Shown: one piece after another, positions 23,190 to 35,033 of the stretch | How the letters are laid out: every line of letters begins with the position of its first letter | How positions within the stretch are numbered: the first letter of the stretch is position 1 | Origin: Stictocephala bisonia | Lineage: Eukaryota; Arthropoda; Insecta; Hemiptera; Membracidae | NCBI GenBank assembly: GCA_035578905.1 | Contig: JAQJVL010000663.1 | Location: 310,001-374,000, forward strand | Direction of reading: 5' to 3' | DNA length: 64,000 nucleotides | The notes under the pieces: model-generated | Database searches by the model: none | Seen by the model: the letters and a program-made list of their open reading frames with translations, nothing else | Told to the model about the DNA's origin: nothing | Translations under genes and position numbers: made by a program

Positions 23190-23450
23190 TCCACGAAGAT
23201 CACTATGGAAATAGATAACATGACCTATGGAGTTTCAATGATATCTAGAGGAAAGGACTTGTGGATTATGACTATGGAAATAAGTTTTAACATAACCTAT
23301 GAAGAGTCAATGATATTAGAGGTAAGGAGTTGCGATGGTAATATGGATGGTAATATATCATCCATATTATATTATTATAATAATATAATAAACTATTCCA
23401 TGTTATATTATTATATATTATAATAACATAATATGGATGATGACTATAAT
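23190..23450. repeat. degenerate direct repeat and AT-rich palindrome
   Basis: CTATGGAAATA...AACATGACCTATG...CAATGATATCTAGAGG (from about 23202) recurs in altered form from about 23272, a ~70-bp direct repeat; a further echo (CTATAGAAATAGTGTCTAACATGAC) lies near 24275 beyond the LINE fragment. At about 23355-23448 ATCATCCATATTATATTATTAT is mirrored by ATAATAACATAATATGGATGAT, an AT-rich hairpin. Confidence 0.55.
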
Positions 23451-24150
23451 ATAATAATAATAAAAAAAATCCTTTACTGCATGAACACATTGTATCGCAA
23501 ACGTCAGTATTAAAATAAATTAACCTAAGGCCTTAATTTAACCAACCATTTAGAACAATAAATACACACAAACATACATACAAGGTAGGCACTCACACAA
23601 AACTACTTACAGTATTTGAAACTCCCACAGCAGTCAACGAGATGTGTCTAGCCAATTAAGTTGGTCTCCTGGTCGTGTGCTAGGAACTTTCCGACGCTGT
23701 AAAAAACCTGGGACAACAGTATGTCTCTAAAGTGGGTCTTAAATATTTTTGAATCTGGAGCAATTTTCATTTCTTTAGGTAAGCTGTTAATTAATTTGAT
23801 ACCCACTTGCGAGGGCAGGTGTTGATAGACTACCGTTCTGTGTTGCCCAGTACGGTAGTCATCTCTGCCTCTAGTATTATAATTATGTAAGTCACTGCCC
23901 CTTATCAGGTTGCATTTGGACAATATAAAATTTTTTCTAGAATATACAAGCAAGGTAGAGTCAACAGCTTGTGTTGTTTGAACATTGGTTTACACGACTC
24001 TCTGCTCATTAAATTTGCAATAATTCGGACTGCCTTCTTTTGGAGTCTAAACACCCTCAAGAATTCACTATTTACACTAATTCCCCAAATCACCAGGCCA
24101 TAGGGAAGATGAGGGTAAATGAGACCATAATATGCCATCAATATTCAGGT
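23450..24150 (-). pseudogene. 5'-truncated LINE, C-terminal reverse transcriptase region
   Basis: Minus-strand frames 24141-23905 and 23953-23648 together give the C-terminal part of a non-LTR retrotransposon ORF2: AYYGLIYPHLPYGLVIWG (thumb-proximal motif common to CR1/Jockey-like elements), FRLQKKAVRII, then SDLHNYNTRGRDDYR and LPSQVGIKLINSLPKEMK before a stop near 23648. One frameshift lies near 23950. The 3' untranslated part ends in an A/T microsatellite tail near 23450-23470, as at LINE 3' ends. The upstream part is missing, which is the usual result of incomplete reverse transcription. Confidence 0.75.
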
Positions 24151-25597
24151 ATTGACCTGAATAGGGCAGTATTTAGAGAGAGTCATCAGTACATAAGTGC
24201 CTGAGGATAACTTAGAGAATAAACTATTAATATGGTAATTCCATGTCAAACGTCTGTCGAGGTATATTATAAGGAAAAGGTAAGACTATAGAAATAGTGT
24301 CTAACATGACATATTGTGACATCTAGAGTCGTAAAAACGTCACAATATGGAGTGTTAATTAAACGATATTTCACTTCTTACTAGGGTTGACTAATCTTCT
24401 GTAAAATATTTTGTTAATTTACTACCATAACAATAACTTAGGTTAACCTAAAATAACCAAACGACACCTAACAAAAGTAGTGGTAGTAAATTAACGGAAA
24501 GGTCCAAGATTTTATTTACTACTTTTTCTTGATTGTATCTTAAAACATATTTTACTGGTTATGTCCCGACAATAGTTTACAATGTCATGTATTACCTTCA
24601 CACTACTTACATTATATTAATTACATAATATTAACACGGTAATGATGGTTACAAAGTTCGGTCAGACGCTATCCAACTCCATTCATATCCGCTCTATAAC
24701 AACGTAGCTGGAACTCTCATGTTTACGGCCATGTATGAGCACTCAATATTCACAGCTACTAGTAGTCGTTGTAACGAGTTGGGACACAGAAATCTGCGTG
24801 CTACCTCACGAAACTAAACTCTGCTAGAAAGTGTTTATTTAATCAACCCATTATACCAACTCTACAATTTAATCGTAATTGTTATATCATGAAAATTTAT
24901 TTATTAAATATCGTAAAATTCCCAAAATAAATAAACCGTTTGATTTTATACGGTACGTATTTGTTTATAAATTTGCATTTTTAACTAATACATTTATTTT
25001 ATACGCTAAAAACTAAAATAACACAAAACATGATTTAAAATATAACGGTGCAACTTATAATAACGAATGCATACTAACAAAATCCAAATAATATATAAAT
25101 AAAAACATAGAGAAGGATTGCATCTCGTATACGCTGCGGTCGGCAGGGCAGTCTCGAGAATCTTTGAGAAACTTTCATTGACGCCAGAAAATGACTAAAG
25201 ACATACTCTTCGCGAAAGCAGTGGCGAGCTGCGAACTTCTGGGGGAGCGTCTACACGAATGAGACCATCAGTATATTATACCGACTGTCAATGGATTTGA
25301 GCGCGAAGATAGTGACTACTCAAAGCAGAAGAATTGTAGGAAGCTGAAGATTGAAATTGTCATATAGACAACCATAAAGATCTAATTGAATGAAACCACC
25401 CAAGGTCTTGTTACAATCAAAGCTGTAAATAAATCATTCAGAACTGTAAGATTGAATCATTTGATAGCTGAGTATCCAATAAAATCAATTAAGTGTTTGT
25501 ATAGTGGATGTTAAGTTTTATGTGTTATTTCAATGGTTTATTCCTTAATGAATAACGATTCCAACTGCATTAAAAGTAAGCAGACAATTAATGCTTA
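24151..25597. other. AT-rich interval without a recognised gene
   Basis: Contains a perfect 15-bp inverted repeat, GTTAATTTACTACCA at 24413-24427 and TGGTAGTAAATTAAC at 24481-24495, around a smaller palindrome TTAGGTTAACCTAA; this may be a small hairpin element. A GC-richer patch at 25130-25260 was not identified. Confidence 0.4.
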
Positions 25598-25605
25598 TCC
25601 TAGAG

Positions 25606-28127
25606 CAGTCATGGGCAAAGTACGGCCCGCGGGCCAAGTGCGGCCCTTTGGGCTGTCCAATCCGGCCCGCGACATGGTTTTGAGTAACCCCTAACAGACC
25701 TAACAAAACATGGCACAAAACATATTTTCTGTGTAGCTAGAATATAATAACCTTTTACTTTTCATTTGTTCTAGCTACAGAATAATAATAATTGCATTTT
25801 AATATTTACTGAGTTTGCACTCAACTAGTGTGGTGCGTGGTGGTAGATGTTTGTATATTAGATTGGTCACATTGCATGCAAGCAAGCCATGGCAGTTTCG
25901 GCTAAGTTCAGAACGAATCGTACGCTACAGCTAGTTTCGTCTGTCCTCAAGGTCAGTTCAGTGAAGTTCAAGCGCTCTCAGTCACGTAGGCAGTATGTAA
26001 CGTCAATTCGGTGGCTATGTGCGTGGGTTCTTTTCTGTGAAAATTATTCGATAGTGTTGCTTTCTTTGTGTTATTTCTGACTGTTAAAATGGCAACTAAA
26101 AAACGTAAATTTGATTCAGAATGTCGTGTTTTTAAAGATGAGTGGACTTTTAAATACTTTTTCACGGCAATCAAAGACAAACCTGTGTGTCTGATTTGCA
26201 ATGAATCTATAGCCGTATTCAAAGATTTCAACCTGTCACAACACTTTATGACTAAACACAACAACGCCACTTATGAAACTATGAGTGAAGAAAAGCGGAA
26301 GCAAAAAGCAGGAGATCTACATAAAAAACTTTTAGGTCAACAAAATGTGTTCAAAAAACAAAATAGTTCTCAAAAGCAAGCTACACATGCCAGTTACGTT
26401 GTAGCATACAATATTGCAAAAAGTAACAAAACACTATCTGATGGTGAGTTTGTTAAAACTTGTATGCTCCAAGTTAGTGAAATTATGTGTCCTGAAAATA
26501 TAAAGACTTTGAGGCAGTAAGTTTGTCTCGAAAAACAATTACTTCCAGAATTAAGGTAATTGATAAGCAGCTGTTATCACAACTTGAATCAAAGATAAAA
26601 GATTTTAAATTCTGTTCTTTTGCTTTGGATGAAAGTACGGACATAAGGACACAGCACAATTATTCATATTTATAAGAGGTATCGATGAAAACTTTGTTGT
26701 TACTGAAGAATTAGCTTGTATGCGTTCATTGAAAGGTACGGATAAAAAGGTACGGAAAGGTACGTATAAAAGGAGCTGATATTTTTCAGGAATTTAAAGA
26801 AACTGTCACATCTTTGAAAGTTTCTGTGAACAATATTTGTAATATTACTACTGATGGTGCTCCAAATATGACAGGGGCAAAAACTGGTTTACGAGGCATA
26901 TTTGAGGCATCATTTCCTGAAAACGAAGTTGTATTTCTTCATTGTGTCATACATCAAGAAGCCCTGTGTAAATCGGCTCTTGACATGAACCATGTAATTA
27001 ATGTTGTTATTAAGCTTATTAATAGCGTTTGATCACGAGCACTGAATCATAGACAATTTCGGGAGTTTCTTGAAGAATTGCAGTCTGAGTATTATGATTT
27101 ACTTTACTACACTAAAGTAAGATGGCTCAGTGCAGGGCGTGTATTTGAACGGGTTTGGGATCTAAAAGACGAAATAATATCTTTCATGGAAGAAAAAGGA
27201 ATGGATGAGTGTGAACATTTGAAAGATATTTATGGTTTTCAGACTTTGCATTTTTCACAGATCTTCTCAACCACATAAATAAATTAAATCTTAAACTCCA
27301 GGGAAGAAATCAATTAGTCCACGATATTTGGGGTCATATCAAGGCTTTCAAAATGCAGTTAAATCTACTTTCTAAACAACTAGTCAAGAAAGACTTTACT
27401 CATTTTCCAAGGCTACAAACTATTGCAGTCTGTGAAGACAAACTTAATAACTATGAGAAAAACGTGAAAAGTCTTCATGATGAGTTTGAGCGAAGATTCC
27501 ATGACTTCAAAATTATTGAACAGGATCTGGAGATTTTTAGCATTCCATTTAATGTAGATTTAGAATCAGTAAAACCTGAATTGCAGCTTGAACGTATTGC
27601 TTTGCAATGTAATACTGAATTAAAGCAACTATTTCTTAGTGTTTCTAAAATTGAGTTCTACATAAGGCCTTGTCGAAATCAAGTTTCCCAAACCTGAAAA
27701 CTCATGCTCAGAAGATAACTGCAATGTTTGCATCTTCCTACATCTGTGAACAGGTGTTTCCCACCATGAAGCTACGGAAAAATAGCATAAGAAACCGGTT
27801 GACTGACAATCACTTAGCTTCACTGTTGCGAATCAGCTCATCCCAATTTCTTCCAGATTATGAACAACTTTTAGAATCACAGTCTCAATTTCATATGTCA
27901 CATACACCTTCATACTCTGCCAAAGAATAATCTTGTTTTTTTTTACATTTTTTGTGTTATACTTCTAACCATTAAACTAACATACAAGTAAGATAAGCTT
28001 ATACACTGTGTTTAAATTAACATTTTAAAATAAAGTTTATCATTTATAGAGATTTGTTTTGTTTTCGGCCCGCCAACAAATTTCTTATACTATTTGGCCC
28101 TCCACTTAAAAGGTTTGCCCATGTCTG
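25606..28127 (+). mobile_element. hAT element with TIRs and 8-bp target duplication
   Basis: The left end CAGTCATGGGCAAA (25606) is mirrored by TTTGCCCATGTCTG (ending 28127). The flanks TCCTAGAG (25598-25605) and TGCTAGAG (28128-28135) agree at seven of eight positions, the 8-bp duplication expected for hAT with the usual CTAGAG-like preference. Subterminal GCGGCCC/GGCCCGC repeats (CGGCCCGCGGGCC at left, CGGCCCGCC at right) are typical. It holds one plus-strand transposase gene. Length 2,522 bp. Confidence 0.93.
26089..27930 (+). pseudogene. hAT transposase (BED-finger, GTF2IRD2/ZBED-like), frameshifted
   Basis: The ATG at 26089 gives MATKKRKFDSECRVF, then a BED-type finger (VCLICNES...LSQHFMTKH) in the first ~60 residues. 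The catalytic-domain segments follow: FCSFALDESTDI, ITTDGAPNMTGAKTG, FLHCVIHQEALC, VRWLSAGRVFERV, and finally the C-terminal dimerisation stretch SSYICEQVFPTMKLRKN and RNRLTDNHLASLLRI. The frame breaks at about 26500 (1-nt loss before DFEAVSLS), near 26650, at about 26700-26770 where AAAGGTACG(G)ATAAAA is repeated, at an in-frame stop at 27030, and near 27260 and 27660. The C-terminus is only moderately decayed. Function: cut-and-paste transposition; this copy cannot make an intact protein. Confidence 0.88.
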
Positions 28128-28135
28128 TGCTAGAG

Positions 28136-29100
28136 AGTTTAAATTAGAAAAAGGAAATGGGAGATAACACTTAGGCCTTTAAAAATTAGAATTTTTTATC
28201 GCTGTAAAATAATCTCTGATTCTTCTATTTTAAGAAAATATATACATATATATAGACAAATTATACCTCTAAACAGAAAATAATTTATGAAATGTCATCA
28301 AATTTTGCTCTTTAAGAACAGTATTTCGTCAGCTATAGATGACAGCATTACATATAGTAAACTTTTATCTTACATCCAGTTTATTAGTTTGGCACTTCTA
28401 CATTTGTTTACTGTTAGTGGCCAGCTGATTTATCAACTGTGAATGTGAATATCGTGAATGTTAGAAACATTATTTCTTTAAGTTGTTGTTGAGAACGTGG
28501 CCGTGGGCTCTAACTTGTGTATAAGTTATGTATGTATTAGAGATTAGTGTTATTTTGTTGGTTTTGTGTACTTATTGGAGTAAAAATGTCCAGAGTCAAA
28601 AATTTTAGTGAATATAAGTTTAGGGGAGACAGGTACACAGTGGATCATGAAGAACCTAGCTCAGTTCTTAAGGTGAGCCTTGCCCAAGGTCCTATACAAG
28701 AGATTGTCTCATACAAGTATGCATCCGTATCGCGCAGGTAGCAATTACGTCGTAGGTAAGACTCTGCTTTCACTGCTGTAAATAAAACAATACGCAACAA
28801 TGTAAAACATCTTATATTCGTAAAAACACGATTACATTGTTTATTTATTTGACGTAAGTGACTAATTATAATATTGATATAATTTAGTTTTTACTAAGTA
28901 ACTATAACCCAGCAACACATGAAAAAAGATAATTTGCTGCTTTAAATTAATAATAATATACCATAAATTTAAATAATTCCAAAATAATCTTAAGAACAAT
29001 ACAGTAATGGTTTTTAGTGTGTAGTTGTTCAGAGGAGTAGGAGGTCTCCCTCTGACGTCACCACTCGGCTTATATAGACCATACGAGAATGATACAACCT
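28136..29100. other. no gene recognised
   Basis: AT-rich. One short open frame at 28547-28741 has an ATG at 28586 (MSRVKNFSEYKFRG...) with no recognised family; it may be the remains of an exon or of a transposon N-terminus. Confidence 0.3.
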
Positions 29101-29139
29101 GTTGTACAGGAACCTTGAGCCTAGCCTAGAGGACAAGAA

Positions 29140-30760
29140 ACAATATTCTATCTCTAAAAAGCTATCCAATTCAAACCTGTCTCAACTTACTGATGTCACT
29201 TATGATAGTGCTGATGTGATCATTGTACTAAATATAGAAATGTTGTCAGTTATTGAAAAACATGTTCGAAGTGTAAGTTTTATGACAATATAGATTTTGC
29301 TGACTTGGAAATAGATGATAGTTATGAAAATGGTTTAGCACATAAGATGTATATAAAATATTCTATTTATAACAAGTCTCATGATGGTCAACAAACGTCA
29401 TACACAAGCTTGCAGAAATTAATATCAGATATACATATGCCCTTAGATCTATAAGATGCGGAAAGTTGGCTGGGCGATTATTATCAGCCATGATGAATCT
29501 AGCTCCACCTAGTACTAGGAATAAAAAACTGTTGACTGCTGCTTCAGAAGTATGTAATGCTTCTATAGAACAAGCTGCTGAAGAGGCAGTGATTGAAAAT
29601 GAAGGGGGACCTGGTTTTGAACATAATGAAAGCAGTATGTTTTGATGGCAGTTAGCAAAAAAAATGGGCCTCCCTTCAATGAATTAAGTTGTGACGGTGA
29701 CTTTATTTGACAAAAGTCCTTTAATTTGAGTGCCTTTGTAAGTTTTATGTAGGATGTGTGAATAGGACTGTAAGTGACCGAATTAAAATTGAGCAGAACA
29801 AAATGAGCTGCAACTCTAATTATAGTAGCTTAATTGGTGGTGTGGAGGCAGTTAGAGCTAAACGTATGTATGATAGGTCTAGAGAGAATTTGAGGGTCAG
29901 ATACACCAAGTAATTCAGTGATGGGGACTCTAACGGTTTTTTAACAGTTCTAGAGAGAAAACCTTTTGGGCCTAATGTTAGTATAGACAAACTTGTATGT
30001 ATAGGCCACGTTCAAAAATAATCTTGCAATCCGTTTGCGCAAGTTGAAAGAGGGAAATAAAGGAAAAATGTTATGTGATATAAAAGGATTTTGAGGAAAG
30101 GGATGTCTATCTAAAGAATTAATTGAAAAGTTCTGGGCATACTATGGCTATGCAATAAGGAATAATACTTCCAGTGTTGCTGACATGAAGAAAGCCATTT
30201 GGGCTACATATTTTCACAAGCTGTCAATGGACAATGAGGCTCAGCACTATTAATGTCTTCCCGGACCAGATTCTTGGTGTAAATCCAAAATGCTTTAGCA
30301 TACAACGTAAAATAAAATCACAACAACTCCATACATGAGGCTATCATGACAGCCGTAAAGCCTGTGTACCGAGACCTTACAAAGGAAGATCTACTCAAAC
30401 GCTACCTGCATGGAAAACTTTAAATCCAAATGAAAGTTTTAATATCTGTATTTGGCAAAGAATACCCAAGAGTGGTTTTGTAGGACTTCAAAATTGAGAT
30501 TAGGAAATACTGATGCTGTAATATCATTTAATTAGGACACGTTAATTAAATACGTTGTATTAGAAAGAGCTGGAGTGAAACCAGGTAGTTCTATTAACAA
30601 TCGAAGGGCTAAAGTTAATTGACCGGGAAAGAATTCTCAAGGCAGACAAAGAGGCTTAATAGGGCACTAAAGAGCAGAGAGTGAAAGCAGGCGTTTAAAG
30701 AAAACCAAAGAAGACAATGACGATGAAGACTACTTACCAGCAGGATTTTAATGGTAGATT
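29140..30760 (+). pseudogene. Mutator-like (MULE) transposase remnant
   Basis: Broken plus-strand frames recover the order of the insect Mutator-like transposase domain: SNLSQLTDVTYDSAD (29180), CGKL..RLLSAMMNLAPPSTRN then KKLLTAASEVCNASIEQAAE (29455-29590), AVCFDGSWQKK-like (29635), SSLIGGVEAVRAKRMYDRSR (29825), VLERKPFGPNVSIDKLVCIG (29950), then HEAIMTAVKPVYRDLTKEDL and LKRYLHGK (30330-30415), and the basic tail RERILKADKEA (30630). DGSW and GDGDS-like positions match catalytic regions of the family. There are more than ten stops or frameshifts, so it is old. No terminal repeats were found. Confidence 0.7.
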
Positions 30761-31009
30761 TCAATTGTTAATACTAGCTTTTTTTCTTTACTCGAGCCTC
30801 CTGAAAACCTTGTTTTTCCTCGCTTATGTACAAAATTATCTCATAAACTTTAAAAAATAGAGTTTTGAAATTTTTCCACAACTATTATCACTACTGCACT
30901 AACACAGTACACTAAGATTTTCAATGTATGGTCACACAAAACTAAATTATGAACATTCAAATTAAAAAAATAAATGTATAAGTTTTTTCTTAATTTAAAA
31001 ACGGTTTTC

Positions 31010-31142
31010 AAGGAGAGAGATAGAGGGAGAGGGGGAGGGAGATAGGGAGAGAGTGTGTGTAAGAGAGAGATAGGGAGAGGGAGAGAGAGAGATAGGGAGA
31101 GGGAGAGAGAGAGATAGGGAGAAGGAGGGAGGGAGAGAGAAA
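31010..31142. repeat. GA-rich simple repeat
   Basis: Purine tract of (GAGA)n mixed with GATAGGGAGAGGGAGA units and a short GTGTGTGT. The long S/L/P-rich open frame on the other strand is a by-product of this tract. Confidence 0.9.
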
Positions 31143-31582
31143 TGTTCCTAACTACATTAGGGATACTACTGCAAAACATGAAGTCAACTGGAGTAATAGT
31201 TTGTGACATAAGTGTAACTAAGTTAAGCATTGAACGCCCATTTAAATAACACAGAAGCTTGCTAAGCGCTACTCTCCCCTACCTGGTTACAGGTAATGAA
31301 TGTTTATTTGACAGGGAGAACGATATTTTCATATAAATGTTATTTTGGTTAAAAATTTTTAAGGCATAATATTATTTAAACATGTACTTTATTCAATTAC
31401 TAATTAGTTTAGGTCACATGTTTGGTGGTAGAAACTTTACCATGTGCCCAATATAATTCTTGGACAAGTCTTGATGGAAGTCTCGTCCATTTTCAATCTG
31501 ACAACTCGACGAAAATGTCACATTTAACTTCAAAAGAGGAGCAGTTATTCCGAATAACTAACTATGACATCTCAGCACAGCT

Positions 31583-31709
31583 AAACACCGATGAGTATAC
31601 CTAATACCTGAAACACCGATGAGTATACCTAATACCTAAAACACCGATGAGTATACCTAATACCTAAAACACCGATGAGTATACCTAATACCTAAAACAC
31701 CGATGAGTC
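31583..31709. repeat. 28-bp tandem repeat, ~4.5 copies
   Basis: Unit AAACACCGATGAGTATACCT followed by AATACCTA, starting at 31583 and repeating every 28 bp to about 31709. Copies are identical except for CTG/CTA in the first, so the expansion is recent. Confidence 0.95.
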
Positions 31710-32010
31710 ATTTCATGCCGAATGAACATGGTTAGATACTTTATTAGACGGGAGTAATTTGATATAATAGACAGGTATCAAACCAACACCCTTTTATTAA
31801 ATCTTAAGATATATACTTCTTTACCAATCTCCAATTCCATAAGATTTGAGATTTCAATGTGATAAGACAGTTTCCAGCAGACAACTTACAGGAACTTAAT
31901 TCTCTTTGGAAAAAAATGAATGTATACTATTTACTTTAGTACCAAGAAAGTCTTATCACAGATTTACAAGATAACTTAACCATTATTTTAAATTGTTTTA
32001 TTTAATAGAT

Positions 32011-32165
32011 TTAAAAAAAAATAAACTTCACTCGCTAGTTCACATGGGCCTACAGGCCTATGTGGTATTCAAAGTGAAGTAGCGACCGTTGGCTCAGTGG
32101 GAATTCGAACCTTGGACCTTGCCCTCCGCAGTCCAAAACCTTAGCCACTGAGTCACCACGCCGGC
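32011..32165 (-). mobile_element. tRNA-derived SINE
   Basis: Read on the minus strand from 32165, the sequence has RNA polymerase III internal promoter boxes of a tRNA: an A-box-like GTGACTCAGTGGCTAAGG and a B box GGTTCGAATTCC about 35 bp later. A ~60-bp unrelated body follows, ending in a GAAGTTTATTTTTTTTT tail at about 32011. The length (~150 bp), boxes and T-rich tail indicate a SINE and not a functional tRNA, because the acceptor stem and anticodon arm do not pair well. Confidence 0.7.
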
Positions 32166-32313
32166 AATTGTGAATAAGTACAATTTTGCAAATGTTTACA
32201 AACGAGAAATCTAAAATTAAGTTGGAGCCATTTTAAATTTCAAGTAATAGTGCATATAATTCTAAGATCATTAAAAACAACAACTTTAAAGGGGACCTAG
32301 TTTTATTAGGAAA

Positions 32314-32481
32314 CATAAATAACACGATCTCGACTATAGGGTTTAAAGAATGGGCATAAATAACACGATCTCGACTATAGGGTTTAAAGAATGGGCATAA
32401 ATAACACGATCTCGACTATAGGGTTTAAAGAATGGGCATAAATAACACGATCTCGACTATAGGGTTTAAAGAATGGGCATA
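32314..32481. repeat. 41-bp tandem repeat, 4 copies
   Basis: Unit CATAAATAACACGATCTCGA then CTATAGGGTTTAAAGAATGGG, four identical copies. They look like a very recent tandem amplification. Confidence 0.95.
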
Positions 32482-32959
32482 AACATCATCGCGTAAAGCA
32501 TTGTTCTAAGTCATAAACAATGACTGGCTCTAAAGTCAGCCCACAGTACAGAATTATGTCTTTCCGTGCAGTTAAAAAGCTCCGGAGCCCAAATATCCAA
32601 TACATCACATTATCGTTACTGAAAGTATTTACTTACAATGTTCAGACATTCTGATGCCAATGAGTTTTAGTTAATTACAATTACATTTGTTTACTGAAAT
32701 GTTGTTTATAGTTAGATATTTGGTTATACAGAACCCAACATGCGGGATGGATGACCAACGATTTATAACGTAAACTATACATGTGTTGTAGTCTATGGAG
32801 ATGCTGCAGCATTCATATGTGCCGTTCACCGACTGAGGCCTCTGAAGGGTTAACTGACGCTTATAGACAATAGATTAATTTGAAAGGAACATATCAATAA
32901 TTTTTGAAAATAACTGATCAAGAGCGATCTATGTTTTTTGAAAATTAAAACCTCTTGTA

Positions 32960-33290
32960 GGCCCTGAATACCTTAGTTTTGCCTACTTTGGCCTTTTCAA
33001 TCCCATATATTATATCGTCCGAATATTTGGGGTTATTCTTTCCATACACAAGCCGATCTTTTAATACAGAAAGAAAAATAATTCGTGCAGTGGCTTTCCC
33101 ATAAAAATGTGGGCCACCAAGGCAGGAAATTCACGCACATAATACAAGAGGGAAGGGCACTCTGGATATCCCATACCTTAAGGGATAATTGTTTCAAGAA
33201 TATTGAGCCAAATTCTACAATAAGCTGCCTGAATCTGAGACAAGTATCTATTCTTACCAGTTTTAAGGATAAGATTTTGTGCAGTTAGTC
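32960..33290 (+). pseudogene. possible LINE reverse-transcriptase C-terminal remnant
   Basis: Plus-strand broken frames read roughly AYFGLF(Q/N)xHILY...WGYSFHTQADLLIQKEK, resembling the AYFxLFxSHxxYG(I)xFWG and LQKKAxR motif pair near the C-terminus of CR1/Jockey-like reverse transcriptases. It is short and heavily decayed; the open frame 33085-33288 continues without clear similarity. Confidence 0.4.
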
Positions 33291-33299
33291 AATAACATA

Positions 33300-34760
33300 T
33301 ATTATACAATTAAAGAATTTTTTGAGTATGGATATTAATTATAGAAATGTCTACGTAAGTATCTGAATAGGCCTATTTCATGTACAATTAATTGATGACA
33401 AAAAAATTCTTGATTTTTACTACTTAACACACAATCGCAGAAGATTCTAAACCCTTAGGCTTGACAGATTAAATAATCTATATTATAATACATACAATAC
33501 TTTATTTGGCCAACCATTTAAATATCACTTTTCTGAAGGAGTATGAATCCATTTTTTAAATATTTTTTAATACAACCACTTTATTCAGTTTTAGGAAACA
33601 AAGTATATAGCCAAATCAAACTGTGTAAGAAAGGGATTCCACCAATAATGCTATGTTTTACATATACTTCAATATTTTGTTTTTATGAAGTATTGTATTT
33701 TATTAAGTAAAAACAAATTAGTCCCTGATCGATGCTATTTTAACAAAATGAAGTTGGCAACATTTTTTTTGTACAAATGGTGTTCTTTGCAGTTTAATCA
33801 GCTAACAGCTGACTCTTCGTCTGCCAAACTACACTCACACTGTGCTGTAAGTTTTAAGGTTAATACTGTTTATTATGGTTTAATAAAAATATGTACGCTA
33901 TATTTTGACGATGTATGTGTTAATCCTCCTAGGAAGTCAGATGCTGCTTCATAAAGGAACCAGATCAAAGAAGCCATTTTGAAGGTGGAATAAACCACAA
34001 AGGAAACAACACACAAAAAACAACCAAAACTCTCTTGTGGGAACTCAAAAGCTATTAAATAGTAACTATTAGGCCTAATAAATAGTGTTAGATTTATTAT
34101 TGTAACTTATTAAGCTGTAAACTCAAACTTAATCTTCATGATTATTATTGCATACTACGAAATAGTAACAACACTTGATTATGAAACAACGCTGGTAGGG
34201 CTAATTTTCTATTTGCATTTTGTTCGTGTTGCAGTTGGCTTCACAACTGTTTGGAGTCGGCGATAAAATACATGGGTGAAGTGAATAGAAAGATAAAAAC
34301 TACCCTCTAGTTCAAGCTAAATAGTTTTAGCTCCAGCTAAAATACGAGTGAATAAACAAGTGCTTAATCTAGTTACTTCGAACAACGGTAATTAGGTTCG
34401 AACTAGCATACTTCAGGAATAATTCGGAAAAGCCTTAGTTGCAGTTGTTGTTACCACTTTCCCCTCCCTGTACTTTTGGTGTGGCAGAGACAGTCAGAAA
34501 CAAAACTGCAATACGTCCTATAGTTTTAGAAAAACTGAAAACCCTACACTTTCTGAAAAAAAGAAAAGAAAATGGACATAAATAGTACGTGAGAAGTGAC
34601 TCCTGGTAAACTAACAAAACTTAAGTTGAAAGAAAACTGACATACGAGTAAAAAGCAACAGGAAAAAGCGAGTTAAAATGAAATAAAGGGAAATTGCTGT
34701 TTGAAATACTAACCGACCAAGATAACCTAATTTTTGCTAAGGTCCCTTATAGTTTTGCTG
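33300..34760. other. no feature recognised
   Basis: AT-rich sequence with only short ORFs, including one of 89 codons at 33685-33954 that resembles no family I know. Confidence 0.35.
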
Positions 34761-34785
34761 TGGGGACAGAAAAACAAAATCAAGA

Positions 34786-35033
34786 ATGAAGTTTCGTGAA
34801 CTTGTAGAATTAGCCATGGTAGAGAAACAGAAGCCAAAAGTTTGGAAACATCTGAAGACGATTTCATTACAGCATCAGTTTCCATATCAGCAAACCAGCA
34901 ACGGGAAGATAACCAGAAAAATGTTAAAACCTTGCTGAATTATGAAAATGAAAAAACAAAAGATTTATCTACGCCACAATTACAGCGTCTTGTGTTGCAA
35001 ATGCAATTGAATAAAGTGAAAATTGTAAATTAG
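34786..35033 (+). pseudogene. short coding remnant, family unknown
   Basis: MKFRELVELAMVEKQKPK from about 34786 followed in a shifted frame by SLETSEDDFITASVSI and a lysine/asparagine-rich stretch to a stop at 35033. Composition resembles the N-terminus of a transposon-encoded protein. No domain recognised. Confidence 0.25.

Noticed and set aside
30850..31230. 126-codon minus-strand ORF with an S/L/P-rich tract
   Set aside because: The tract is the translation of the GA-rich simple repeat and the flanks show no similarity.
32075..32165. A tRNA gene on the minus strand
   Set aside because: A and B boxes are present, but acceptor and anticodon stems do not pair and a SINE body and tail follow, so a SINE is the better call.
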